Below, one piece after another: positions 34,826-43,067 of a stretch of DNA of 64,000 bases. The notes under the pieces are model-generated. The model ran no database searches. It saw nothing but the letters and a program-made list of their open reading frames with translations, and was not told where the DNA came from. Made by a program: the position numbers and the translations under genes. Within the stretch, counting starts at the first letter, position 1. Every line of letters begins with the position of its first letter. Source of the DNA: Brachymonas sp049977365 (GTDB taxonomy: Bacteria; Pseudomonadota; Gammaproteobacteria; Burkholderiales; Burkholderiaceae_C); assembly GCF_049977365.1 (NCBI RefSeq), contig NZ_JBNGEN010000001.1, positions 755,556 to 819,555 of the forward strand, in the 5' to 3' direction.

Positions 34826-36214
34826 TCAGATGGGCATGGCCACGAGATCGTGTCCCTCGGCCGCCACGATGCGGGCCTGGGTGAACTGCCCGACCTTGAG
34901 GATCTTGCTGATCTTCTGCGGAGGCAGCAGGCGCACGATGCCGTCGATTTCCGGTGCATCGGCATAGCTGCGGCCCACCGCCCCCTTCTTGCCCTGATTC
35001 GGGGCGCTGTCCACCAGCACCTGCATGGTCATGCCCACGCGCTCGCGCAGCTTGGCAGCCGATACCTCTTCCGCCACTTCCATGAAGCGGGCACGCCGCG
35101 CCTCCCGTTCGGCATCGGGCAGTGCACCCGGCAGGTCATTGGCCGCTGCACCCTCGACCGGGCTGTAGGCAAAGCAGCCGGCCCGGTCAATGCGCGCCTC
35201 CCGCACGAAATCGAGCAGATGGGCGAACTCCTCTTCCGTCTCCCCCGGAAAACCGGCAATGAAGGTGCTGCGCACGACCAGCTCGGGGCACAGCTCCCGC
35301 CACTTCTGGAGACGCTCCAGGTTGCGTTCGCCGCTCGCAGGACGCTTCATGCGCCGCAGCACCTCCGGATGGCTGTGCTGGAATGGCACATCCAGATAAG
35401 GCAGCACCAGGCCCTGCGCCATCAGCGGAATGATCTCGTCCACGCTCGGATAGGGATACACATAGTGCAGCCGGACCCAGGCTCCGTGCCGCTGTGCCAG
35501 CTCGCCGAGCGCCTGCACCAGCTCGAACGTCCGCGTGCGCACGGGTCGACCGTTCCAGAAGCCGGTGCGGTATTTCACATCCACGCCATAGGCAGACGTG
35601 TCCTGGCTCACCACCAGCAATTCCTTGACACCCCCTTCAAAAAGGGCCTCCGCCTCGCGCAGCACATCTCCCACGGGACGGCTCACCAGGTCTCCGCGCA
35701 TGCTTGGAATGATGCAGAACGTGCAGCGATGGTTGCAGCCCTCGCTGATCTTCAGGTAGGCATAGTGTTTGGGAGTGAGCTTGACGCCTGCCACCCCAAA
35801 GCCCCCCGGCACGAGATCCATGAAGGGATCATGCGGCTTGGGCAGATGCTGGTGCACGGCCTCCATCACTTCCTGCGTGGCATGCGGGCCCGTGACGGCC
35901 AGCACGCTGGGATGGATTTCCCGCACCAGATTGTCCCCGACATGCCCCGCCTTGGCGCCCAGACATCCCGTCACGATCACCTTGCCGTTTTCCGACAGGG
36001 CCTCGCCTATGGTGTCCAGACTTTCCTTGACGGCATCATCGATGAAACCGCAGGTGTTCACGATCACCAGATCGGCGCCTGCAAAGGTCTTGCTGGTTTC
36101 GTAGCCTTCGGCAGAAAGCTGGGTCAGAATGAGCTCGGAATCGGTCAGTGCCTTGGGGCAGCCCAGGCTCACAAAACCGATCTTGGGGGTAGAAGATACT
36201 TGCGGTGCAGTCAT
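34826..36214 (-). CDS. rimO: Ribosomal protein S12 methylthiotransferase RimO
   Basis: Radical-SAM enzyme (462 aa) that methylthiolates the conserved Asp of ribosomal protein S12. The N-terminal MTTase domain has three Cys (SLGCPKALTDSE, VNTCGFIDDAV, TGCLGAKAG). The radical-SAM triad is CNHRCTFCIIPSMRG (about 155-170). The C-terminal TRAM domain (VGMTMQVLVDSAPNQGKKGAVGRSYADAPEIDG) is complete. The GCPKAL and S12-type features separate it from MiaB. It is convergent with the FUSC gene (29 bp between stops) and 86 bp downstream of phaR. Confidence 0.96.
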   Translation of the reverse strand: MTAPQVSSTPKIGFVSLGCPKALTDSELILTQLSAEGYETSKTFAGADLVIVNTCGFIDDAVKESLDTIGEALSENGKVIVTGCLGAKAGHVGDNLVREIHPSVLAVTGPHATQEVMEAVHQHLPKPHDPFMDLVPGGFGVAGVKLTPKHYAYLKISEGCNHRCTFCIIPSMRGDLVSRPVGDVLREAEALFEGGVKELLVVSQDTSAYGVDVKYRTGFWNGRPVRTRTFELVQALGELAQRHGAWVRLHYVYPYPSVDEIIPLMAQGLVLPYLDVPFQHSHPEVLRRMKRPASGERNLERLQKWRELCPELVVRSTFIAGFPGETEEEFAHLLDFVREARIDRAGCFAYSPVEGAAANDLPGALPDAEREARRARFMEVAEEVSAAKLRERVGMTMQVLVDSAPNQGKKGAVGRSYADAPEIDGIVRLLPPQKISKILKVGQFTQARIVAAEGHDLVAMPI

Positions 36215-36300
36215 GGGGCGCTATTGTCGCAGCTTGCAGCCCGGCACGCATCTGCCCCGCTGCACCCCCTTGTGGTGCCCGCGCCGCAGCACCTGCCCGG

Positions 36301-36855
36301 TCAGCGCTTGGGCTGGAAGGCCGCCAGCCACTGCTGCAGGCTCTTCTGGTATTGCCGCTGCATCTGGTCCTGCATCTGCTGCATGCCCTGCATGGGCATG
36401 TGCATCATCTTCTGCCATGCATCGCGCCCCCCGAACCCGGGCGCCATCTCCATCATCTTCTTCTGCATGTCGGCAAAAGCCTGGATATTGCTCTCCAGAC
36501 TGGCTCCGAAGAATCCCTGCATGGTGTGTCCATAGAACCGGATCAGATTGGCAAGCACTGTCTCGCTGAACAGCGGACTGCCCCCAGCCTCCTCCTCCAG
36601 AATGATCTGCAGCAGAATGCTGCGGGTGAGGTCATCCTGCGTCTTGGCGTCACGCACCACAAAGGGGATCCCCGCCATCACCAGCGCCTTGATCTCGGCG
36701 AGCGTCACGTAGCTGGAGGTCTCGGTGTCGTACATCCGGCGGTTCGGGTACTTCTTGATGATCCGGAGGTGTCCTTCGTCCACGCTCTTGGGCTGATCGG
36801 CTTCTGCCTGCTCGGGCAGAGAGGTGGAGGGGGTCTTGCTGGAGGTGGTCGCCAT
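36301..36855 (-). CDS. phaR: Polyhydroxyalkanoate synthesis repressor PhaR
   Basis: Transcription repressor (184 aa) that also binds PHB granules and releases phasin expression when polymer is present. The N-terminal PHB/PHA accumulation regulator DNA-binding domain reads RIIKKYPNRRMYDTETSSYVTLAEIKALV (about 31-59), followed by FVVRDAKTQDDLTRSILLQIILEEE. The C-terminal part is Met/Gln-rich and helical (QGMQQMQDQMQRQYQKS). Presence of phaR implies the organism makes PHB, though no pha synthesis gene is in the window. I chose the start at 36855, whose first 30 residues are a Ser/Glu-rich lead. Confidence 0.94.
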   Translation of the reverse strand: MATTSSKTPSTSLPEQAEADQPKSVDEGHLRIIKKYPNRRMYDTETSSYVTLAEIKALVMAGIPFVVRDAKTQDDLTRSILLQIILEEEAGGSPLFSETVLANLIRFYGHTMQGFFGASLESNIQAFADMQKKMMEMAPGFGGRDAWQKMMHMPMQGMQQMQDQMQRQYQKSLQQWLAAFQPKR

Positions 36856-36963
36856 ATACTTCTCGTGGATCGTGCGGTGCCCGGAAATGAGGGGGTGTCT
36901 CCCTCGCTGTGTGTGCCGATTATGCCCTGATCCCCTTCTGCCCTCCTCTTCCTGCTCCTGACC

Positions 36964-37491
36964 ATGCGCTCTCGCCAAGAAGCTCTCACACCCGTCGATG
37001 ATCGGGCCCTGTCCCTGGCTGCCTCCCTGTTCGCTCATGCCCATCAGGGCGCCCTCGCCTTTCTGTCTCCTTCCAACGGCTGGCCCCAGGTGAGCCGGGT
37101 GGCCGTGGGCCGGGATGCCGAGGGCATTCCCCTCATCCTGATCTCCGGCCTGTCCGCGCATTTCGCCGCACTGTCGCATGACCCGCGCTGCTGCCTGCTT
37201 CTGGGAGAATCCGGCAGCGGGGACCCTCTGGCGCACCCCCGCATCAGCGTCGACTGCCGTGCCGTGCGCATCCCGGATGTGGACAAGCCCATCCACCGCG
37301 ACGCCTTCGTGGCCTGGCAGCCCAAGGCAGCCCTCTATGTCGACTTTGCCGACTTCGCCTTCTGGCGCCTGACACCCGAATCCGCGAGCCTCAACGGCGG
37401 CTTCGGCAAGGCGCACGCCCTTGACGCCAGTACCCTGCAGGGCATCCTGCGCACAGCCCTCGCGCTCGCCTCCGCTCCGCCCCAGTCCTGA
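36964..37491 (+). CDS. HugZ-like pyridoxamine-5'-phosphate-oxidase-fold protein
   Basis: Probable flavin- or haem-binding split-barrel protein, 175 aa. SLAASLFAHAHQGALAFLSPSNGWPQVSRVAVGRDAEGIPLILISGLSAHFAAL (about 16-68) is the PNPOx-like barrel start found in HugZ and related haem-utilisation proteins; DFAFWRLTPESASLNGGFGKAHAL near the C-terminus is also typical. It lacks the C-terminal DUF2470 extension that full HugZ oxygenases carry. It is divergent from phaR (108 bp between starts). Haem breakdown is possible, but no haem uptake genes are near. Confidence 0.75.
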   Translation: MRSRQEALTPVDDRALSLAASLFAHAHQGALAFLSPSNGWPQVSRVAVGRDAEGIPLILISGLSAHFAALSHDPRCCLLLGESGSGDPLAHPRISVDCRAVRIPDVDKPIHRDAFVAWQPKAALYVDFADFAFWRLTPESASLNGGFGKAHALDASTLQGILRTALALASAPPQS

Positions 37492-37504
37492 GGAGCAAGA
37501 AGAC

Positions 37505-37533
37505 CCGTGGGGACAACGACACATGCCCCACGG
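37505..37533. terminator. Hairpin after the HugZ-like gene
   Basis: Perfect 8-bp arms CCGTGGGG and CCCCACGG around a 13-base loop, 13 bp past the stop codon. It lacks a T-tract, so termination strength is uncertain. It separates the gene from glnL. Confidence 0.4.
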
Positions 37534-37596
37534 ATCGGGCAGGATATGCTGTTACAAGCTGTATCAATCCCGGGGTTCTGCATTACCATCCCGTCC

Positions 37597-38778
37597 ATGA
37601 ACAGATCGAGCCCCCCTGGTCGCCGGGAGACGCGTCCTCCCCATTCCGAAATCCTGCCCCGTCATCCGTCCCCGCAACTGCGTCCTCCGGGCGCTCCCGT
37701 GGTCACCGTTCCCACCGATCCGGTACTCGAAGCACGCTACGCCCCTTTCGACATGCTGGCCACCCTCGTATCGGTGGTCAATCCGGAAGGTGCCGTGCTG
37801 TTCGCCAACGCGGCTCTCGAAGACGCACTGGGCCACTCCCGCCACACCCTGCTGGGCACCACTCTGGCCAGCTTCTTTGCCCGCCCCGGCGTACTCCTGC
37901 AGGCCATCCGGGGGGCCAGCAGCAACGACTACGCCGCCCTGCGCTACGAAGCCCGGCTCATGCGCCAGGGGCAGGACCCCCTGCCCGTGCACGTCGTGGT
38001 CGCCCAGACCGACGATCCGGATCAGGTCATCGTCGAACTCCTCCCGCTCGAAGCCCAGGTCCGTCATGACAGGGAAGACCGCATGGTCACCCAGTCCATG
38101 GCCAACAAGACCCTGGTACGCAGCCTGGCCCACGAAATCAAGAACCCCCTGGGGGGCCTGCGGGGCGCAGCCCAGCTCCTCGAAATGGATCTGCCCGATC
38201 CGGCACTCAAGGAATACACCCAGGTCATCATCCGCGAAGCCGATCGCCTGCAGGCCCTGGTAGACCGCCTGCTCGCACCACATCGGAGCGCCCCCACTCT
38301 GGGAGAAGTCAACATCCACGAAGTCTGCGAACGGGTGCGCGCACTCATCGTCGCCGAATTTCCGCATGGCCTCACCGTGGTGCGCGACTACGACACCTCG
38401 ATCCCCGAATTCCGCGGAGACCGGGAACATCTCATCCAGGCCGTGCTCAACATCGCCCACAACGCAGCACAGGCCCTGGGAGAACGCATTGCGCGCGGTG
38501 ATGCACGCATCACCCTGCGCACGCGGGTAGCCCGACAGGTTACCTTGGGTAAACAGCGCCATAAATTGGCACTGGAATTGCTTGTCATCGACAACGGACC
38601 AGGCATTCCGGCTGACATTGTTGAACAGATCTTCTTCCCCCTCGTCACCGGTCGCGCCAACGGAACCGGTCTGGGCCTGACGCTCGCACAAACCTACGTG
38701 CAGCAGCATCACGGCCTGATCGAATGCGAAAGCGAGCCTGGCCAGACCATATTCCGGGTGCTGATTCCCCTGCTCTAG
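37597..38778 (+). CDS. glnL: Nitrogen regulation sensor kinase NtrB (GlnL)
   Basis: Cytosolic kinase/phosphatase (393 aa) that controls GlnG (NtrC) according to PII and glutamine status. It has a PAS-type N-terminal domain (about 50-155, FDMLATLVSVVNPEGAVLFAN). The H-box LVRSLAHEIKNPLGGLRGAAQLLE places the phosphorylated His at about 179, with N-box IAHNAAQAL and G-boxes DNGPGIPADI and GTGLGLTLAQT. There is no membrane helix, as expected for NtrB. The first ~45 residues are Pro/Arg-rich and unconserved, so the start could be slightly later. glnG follows after 79 bp, containing an NtrC-like box. Confidence 0.94.
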   Translation: MNRSSPPGRRETRPPHSEILPRHPSPQLRPPGAPVVTVPTDPVLEARYAPFDMLATLVSVVNPEGAVLFANAALEDALGHSRHTLLGTTLASFFARPGVLLQAIRGASSNDYAALRYEARLMRQGQDPLPVHVVVAQTDDPDQVIVELLPLEAQVRHDREDRMVTQSMANKTLVRSLAHEIKNPLGGLRGAAQLLEMDLPDPALKEYTQVIIREADRLQALVDRLLAPHRSAPTLGEVNIHEVCERVRALIVAEFPHGLTVVRDYDTSIPEFRGDREHLIQAVLNIAHNAAQALGERIARGDARITLRTRVARQVTLGKQRHKLALELLVIDNGPGIPADIVEQIFFPLVTGRANGTGLGLTLAQTYVQQHHGLIECESEPGQTIFRVLIPLL

Positions 38779-38808
38779 TCCTGGAGCCGCCAGGGCATCG
38801 CACCGATA

Positions 38809-38825
38809 TGCACCATAATTGTGCA
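38809..38825. promoter_or_regulatory. NtrC-box-like dyad between glnL and glnG
   Basis: TGCACC-ATAAT-TGTGCA matches the NtrC consensus TGCACC-N5-GGTGCA at 11 of 12 positions. It lies 33-49 bp before the glnG start, and its middle reads CATAAT, so NtrC bound here could block or tune an internal promoter. Confidence 0.65.
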
Positions 38826-38857
38826 AAATGCCACAGGATTGCGAGGCCAAGGTGACA

Positions 38858-40498
38858 ATGAAATCAATCTGGATCGTGGATGACGACGAGTCCATCCGCT
38901 TCGTGCTGCAGAAGGCGCTGGCGCGCGACCAGCTTCCCGTGACGAGCTTCTCGTGCCCCAGCCAGGTGCTGGCCGCACTCGACAAGCCCGCCCAGTATGG
39001 CCAGCCCCTGGTGCTGGTCAGCGACATCCGCATGCCGGATCCGGAGGGCCTCTCGGGACTGGACCTGCTCAACCGCGTGCAGGAGCGCCTGCCCGCACTG
39101 CCCGTCATCGTGATGACGGCGTTTTCCGACCTTGACAGCGCCGTATCGGCCTTTCAGGGCGGTGCCTTCGAATACCTGCCCAAACCCTTCGATGTGCCCA
39201 AGGCCGTCGAGCTCATTCGCCGTGCCGCCCAGGAAAGCCAGCGCGAGGAATTCACCGAAGAGGCCGACGAAAACGTCATGCCCCAGGAAATCCTGGGACA
39301 GGCCCCTGCCATGCAGGATGTGTTCCGCGCCATCGGCCGCCTCAGCCAGAGCCATGTGACGGTGCTGGTCACCGGTGCGAGCGGCACGGGCAAGGAGCTG
39401 GTGGCCCGTGCCCTGCACCGCCATTCCCCCCGCGCCAAGGGCCCCTTCGTCGCCATCAACACGGCCGCCATTCCCAAGGACCTGCTCGAAAGCGAACTTT
39501 TCGGCCACGAGCGAGGCTCTTTCACTGGCGCACAGGCCCAGCGCCGTGGACGCTTCGAACAGGCCGAAGGCGGCACCCTCTTCCTCGACGAAATCGGCGA
39601 CATGCCCTTCGAGCTGCAGACACGCCTGCTGCGTGTGCTCAGCGATGGGCACTTCTACCGTGTCGGTGGCCACAGCGCCATCAAGGCCAACGTCCGCATC
39701 ATCGCCGCCACGCACCAGAATCTGGAAGACCGCGTGCGCCTGGGCGAATTCCGCGAGGATCTCTTCCACCGCCTCAACGTGATCCGTCTGCGTTTGCCGG
39801 CCCTGCATGAACGCCGGGAAGATGTCCCCATTTTGGTGCGTCATTTTCTCCAAACCAGTGCCCAGCAGCTGGGCGTCGAACCCAAGCGGCTCAGCGACGA
39901 GGCCATGCAGCGCCTCTCCGCCTTCAGCTTTCCGGGCAATGTGCGCCAGCTCGAAAACATCTGCCACTGGCTGACCGTCATGTCCCCGTCGCAGATCGTC
40001 GAGGTCAAGGATCTCCCTCCCGAAGTCCTTACCGAATCGGCCACTGCAGGCGCCCCGGCCCCCTCGGCAGCCTCCGATGCCGCACTGTCCTTCAACACGG
40101 CCCCTGCTGCCCTGCGCTCTTCGCTGCCCCCCGAAGGCACGGACACAACTGCATCAGGCAGTCCGTCGGTCTCAGGCGGTACGGTGATCCCCGTCTCCGC
40201 TCCGGTGGCCGAGCCCATGTCGCTGCCACAAGGCTGGCCCACCACCGATGGACATGCCCTGATGGACCTCACCCAAACCCTGGCGACAGACTGGAAGCAG
40301 GGCCTGGCCCATGCAGCCCAGCTGCTGCTCGAGCAGGGACGAAACGACATCTGGGAAGCGCTCATCGGCGAATGCGAACGCACCCTCATCCGCACGGCCC
40401 TGCATTCGACGCACCAGCGCCGCATCGAGGCTGCTCACCGGCTGGGCATCGGGCGCAACACCATCACGCGCAAGATTCAGGAACTCGGGCTGGAATAA
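38858..40498 (+). CDS. glnG: Nitrogen regulation response regulator NtrC (GlnG)
   Basis: Sigma-54 activator of 546 aa. Receiver domain MKSIWIVDDDESIRFVLQKAL with phospho-Asp at about 56 (SDIRMPD) and the Lys in YLPKPFD. AAA+ domain (about 145-380): Walker A TGASGTGKELVA, the sigma-54 contact loop GSFTGA, Walker B LFLDEIGDMP and the arginine finger region RVGGHSAIKANVR. The C-terminal Fis-type helix-turn-helix ends AAHRLGIGRNTITRKIQELGL. A ~90-residue Ala/Ser/Pro/Thr-rich linker (about 385-470) separates AAA+ from DNA binding, so it is longer than the 469 aa E. coli protein. The usual GAFTGA reads GSFTGA. Confidence 0.95.
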   Translation: MKSIWIVDDDESIRFVLQKALARDQLPVTSFSCPSQVLAALDKPAQYGQPLVLVSDIRMPDPEGLSGLDLLNRVQERLPALPVIVMTAFSDLDSAVSAFQGGAFEYLPKPFDVPKAVELIRRAAQESQREEFTEEADENVMPQEILGQAPAMQDVFRAIGRLSQSHVTVLVTGASGTGKELVARALHRHSPRAKGPFVAINTAAIPKDLLESELFGHERGSFTGAQAQRRGRFEQAEGGTLFLDEIGDMPFELQTRLLRVLSDGHFYRVGGHSAIKANVRIIAATHQNLEDRVRLGEFREDLFHRLNVIRLRLPALHERREDVPILVRHFLQTSAQQLGVEPKRLSDEAMQRLSAFSFPGNVRQLENICHWLTVMSPSQIVEVKDLPPEVLTESATAGAPAPSAASDAALSFNTAPAALRSSLPPEGTDTTASGSPSVSGGTVIPVSAPVAEPMSLPQGWPTTDGHALMDLTQTLATDWKQGLAHAAQLLLEQGRNDIWEALIGECERTLIRTALHSTHQRRIEAAHRLGIGRNTITRKIQELGLE

Positions 40499-40502
40499 CA
40501 AA

Positions 40503-40537
40503 AACCGCGCAGCAGGTCAAAAGCCTGCAGCGCGGTT
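40503..40537. terminator. Terminator between glnG and the YRCGNEYTN protein gene
   Basis: Fourteen-base arms with a single mismatch (AACCGCGCAGCAGG against CCTGCAGCGCGGTT) around a 7-base loop. Past the hairpin, the minus strand continues TTTGTT, so it best ends the minus-strand gene at 40595; it may also stop glnG transcripts. Confidence 0.75.
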
Positions 40538-40594
40538 GCGTCCTGCAAAGGGAGCATGGCAGGAAGGCGAAGTCTCTCCCTGCATCACGCAGTC

Positions 40595-41140
40595 TTACCC
40601 GCCCGCACGTCCCAGTTCGCGGCGCAGCCCTGCCAGATCGCTCTCGGCACGCTGGATGCTGGCACGCAGGCCCGCCACACGTTCCAGGTACTTCTGGTAG
40701 TTGTGCGTTTCAGAGCCCATGCGCTCAGGCTCGCCGTTGTTGTATTCCCGGCGCAGATCGGCCAGCTTCTGGGTCGTGCGCTGCCACTCGGCCTGCAGAA
40801 TGGCGCGAGCCCCTGCCTCGCGGGTACGCTGGGTCGTATCCTCGATGCGCCGTGGCGTGGGGGTGTTGCTCAGAGGAGCAGGACGGCTCTGCGCACGCAT
40901 GCGCGGACTCGCCACTGCAGGCACCACGGATGCACTGCCCCCCGTCACCCCATGAATCGTTCCACCCCGCACCACGGTCACATTGCCGCCACGCAGGGCT
41001 ACACATCCCCCCTGACGGATGCGCTCGGCACTGTTGGTGTATTCGTTGCCACACCGATAGATACGGCTCTGTGCCTGGGCAGGCAGCACGGCTCCCACGC
41101 CCAGCACTCCCAACGACAAGAGCAATCCCAGTTTCTTCAT
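40595..41140 (-). CDS. Exported conserved hypothetical protein
   Basis: Secreted or periplasmic protein of 181 aa, of a family I know only as conserved in Burkholderiales. The signal peptide is MKKLGLLLSLGVLGVGAVLPAQAQ, with cleavage near residue 24. The mature start SRIYRCGNEYTNSAERIRQGGCVALRGGNVTVV holds two cysteines that could form a disulfide and resembles DUF4124-type repeats. The C-terminal half (about 105-180) is a charged coiled coil (ILQAEWQRTTQKLADLRREYN). It lies between glnG and glnA, isolated by terminators on both sides, so a nitrogen role is not implied. Confidence 0.7.
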   Translation of the reverse strand: MKKLGLLLSLGVLGVGAVLPAQAQSRIYRCGNEYTNSAERIRQGGCVALRGGNVTVVRGGTIHGVTGGSASVVPAVASPRMRAQSRPAPLSNTPTPRRIEDTTQRTREAGARAILQAEWQRTTQKLADLRREYNNGEPERMGSETHNYQKYLERVAGLRASIQRAESDLAGLRRELGRAGG

Positions 41141-41277
41141 GCTTGACTCTCTCGACTTCCGTCAATGACCAGATGGACAACGCACACCACCCATCGACTG
41201 ACCAGTGGTGACATGAGTATCTGACAGTTACAAAGAAAAACCAAGAGACACTGTCCAGGTTTTACATTTCGGGCAAC

Positions 41278-41303
41278 AAAAAAGCGGCTTGCGCCGCTTT
41301 TTT
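41278..41303. terminator. Bidirectional terminator after glnA
   Basis: AAAAAAGCGGC and GCCGCTTTTTT form a symmetrical hairpin with a 4-base loop. Each strand has a six-T tract, so it can end the minus-strand glnA transcript (stop at 41319) and anything arriving from the left. Confidence 0.92.
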
Positions 41304-41318
41304 GCGAATACCACCGGC

Positions 41319-42734
41319 TTACAGCGAGTAGTACATTTCGAACTCAACCGGGTGCGGCTGAATGCGCAGCTTGTTCACTTCGCTCATCTTGAGCTCAATG
41401 TAGGCGTCGAGCATGCTGTCGGTGAAGACACCGCCCTTGGTCAGGAACGCACGGTCCTTGTCCAGCTCTTCGAGGGCCTGATCCAGGCTGTGGCAGACGG
41501 TCGGCACCAGCTTGTCCTCTTCGGGCGGCAGATGGTACAGATCCTTGGTGGCAGCCTCTCCGGGGTGGATCTTGTTTTCCACGCCATCCAGACCGGCCAT
41601 CAGCAGGGCAGCAAAGCCCAGGTAGGGGTTCATCATCGGGTCGGGGAAACGGGCCTCGACGCGACGTGCCTTGTCGCTCATCACGTGCGGAATGCGGATG
41701 GAGGCAGAGCGGTTGCGGCTGGAGTAAGCCAGCTTCACGGGAGCCTCGAAGTGCGGCACCAGACGCTTGTAGCTGTTGGTGGAGGGGTTGGTGATGGCGT
41801 TCAGGGCGCGTGCGTGCTTGATGATGCCGCCGATGTAGTAGATGGCGAAATCGGACAGGCCTGCATAGCCGTTGCCTGCGAACAGGTTCTTGCCATCCTT
41901 CCAGACGGACTGGTGCACGTGCATGCCGCTGCCGTTGTCACCTGCATAGGGCTTGGGCATGAAGGTTGCGGTCTTGCCATAGGCGTTGGCCACGTTCCAC
42001 ACCACATACTTCTGGAGCTGGGTCCAGTCGGCGCGCTGCACCAGCGTGCTGAACTTGGTACCGATCTCGTTCTGGCCTGCGCCCGCCACTTCGTGGTGGA
42101 ACACTTCGACCGGAATGCCCAGGGATTCGAGGATCATGACCATCTCGGCGCGCATGTCCTGCGTGCTGTCGACGGGGGGAACGGGGAAGTAGCCGCCCTT
42201 GATGGTGGGACGGTGGCCCTTGTTGCCGCCGTCGAAGTCGCGGCCGCTGTTCCAGGGAGCCTCGTACTCATCGATTTCGTACATGGTGCGGCCCATTTCG
42301 GTACTGAAGCGCACGCCATCGAAGATGAAGAATTCGGGTTCAGGTCCGAAGTAGGCGGCATCGCCCAGGCCGGAAGCCTTGAGGTACGCTTCAGCGCGCT
42401 TGGCGATGGAGCGGGGATCGCGGTCATAGGCCTTGCCGTCGCCCGGTTCGAGCACGTCACAGGTCAGCACCAGCGTCGTTTCCTCGAAGAAGGGGTCGAC
42501 CACCGCAGTTTCTGCATCGGGCATGAGCAGCATGTCGGATGCTTCGATGCCCTTCCAGCCTGCGACGGAGGAACCGTCGAACGCGTGGCCTTCGGAGAAC
42601 TTGCCCTCGTCAAAGGCGGAGATGGGCACGGTCACGTGCTGCTCCTTGCCACGGGTGTCGGTGAAGCGGAAGTCGACAAACTTGACCTCGTTCTCCTTCA
42701 CCATGCTCATCACTTCAGCGACGGTTTTTGCCAT
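41319..42734 (-). CDS. glnA: Glutamine synthetase type I
   Basis: ATP-dependent glutamate-ammonia ligase (471 aa, the standard length of GSI), which forms dodecamers and is the main ammonium assimilation enzyme. Landmarks: VKFVDFRFTDTRGKEQHVTVP, FDGSSVAGWKGIEASDM, the metal-binding GPEPEFFIFD, VEVFHHEVAGAGQNEIG, and the active-site KPYAGDNGSGMHVHQSVWKDGKNLF. The Tyr in FAGNGYAGLSDFAIYYIGG and its surroundings match the adenylylation site region, so control by GlnE is likely. Regulation: a sigma-54 promoter element at 42809-42823 and a perfect NtrC box at 43048-43064. It ends at a bidirectional terminator. Confidence 0.97.
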   Translation of the reverse strand: MAKTVAEVMSMVKENEVKFVDFRFTDTRGKEQHVTVPISAFDEGKFSEGHAFDGSSVAGWKGIEASDMLLMPDAETAVVDPFFEETTLVLTCDVLEPGDGKAYDRDPRSIAKRAEAYLKASGLGDAAYFGPEPEFFIFDGVRFSTEMGRTMYEIDEYEAPWNSGRDFDGGNKGHRPTIKGGYFPVPPVDSTQDMRAEMVMILESLGIPVEVFHHEVAGAGQNEIGTKFSTLVQRADWTQLQKYVVWNVANAYGKTATFMPKPYAGDNGSGMHVHQSVWKDGKNLFAGNGYAGLSDFAIYYIGGIIKHARALNAITNPSTNSYKRLVPHFEAPVKLAYSSRNRSASIRIPHVMSDKARRVEARFPDPMMNPYLGFAALLMAGLDGVENKIHPGEAATKDLYHLPPEEDKLVPTVCHSLDQALEELDKDRAFLTKGGVFTDSMLDAYIELKMSEVNKLRIQPHPVEFEMYYSL

Positions 42735-42808
42735 CTGGAATCTCCTCAAGAGGGTTACACAATTATTCAGAAAACCAACTTCATGGCGGCCTGCGGCGCA
42801 ACGGGCAT

Positions 42809-42823
42809 GCACAAAACGTGCCA
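42809..42823 (-). promoter_or_regulatory. Sigma-54 promoter of glnA
   Basis: Read on the minus strand, TGGCACG-TTTT-GTGC carries the invariant GG and GC 12 bp apart; only one base differs from the consensus TGGCACG-N4-TTGC. Transcription would start near 42797, leaving a ~60-base leader before the glnA start. Confidence 0.75.
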
Positions 42824-43044
42824 ACGTACCATGAGACAGGAATGTACACAGGATGCTCCGTGCACTCCGATACCCCGCCGGGGACTCGAAGGGGAACCGC
42901 CTTTACGGTCATTTCGTCCACCTGCTATTGTGCCTTGTGTTGCGGTTTTTTCCTGCCTCCGGGTTGACCGGCCGCAAAAAAACGGAAGGGTTCGCCCGCG
43001 TGATTCCCTCTGAAGACGGCAACCGAAAGGCACCACAAAAAGGC

Positions 43045-43067
43045 ATTTGCACCAAACAGGTGCAAAT
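43045..43067. promoter_or_regulatory. Perfect NtrC box that also reads as the terminator of the CinA-type gene
   Basis: ATTTGCACC-AAACA-GGTGCAAAT is a perfect 9-bp dyad containing the full NtrC consensus TGCACC-N5-GGTGCA at 43048-43064. It is about 230 bp upstream of the glnA sigma-54 element, a normal enhancer distance. On the minus strand the same hairpin starts in the stop codon of the CinA-type gene and is followed by GCCTTTTTG, a factor-independent terminator shape. Confidence 0.75.
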
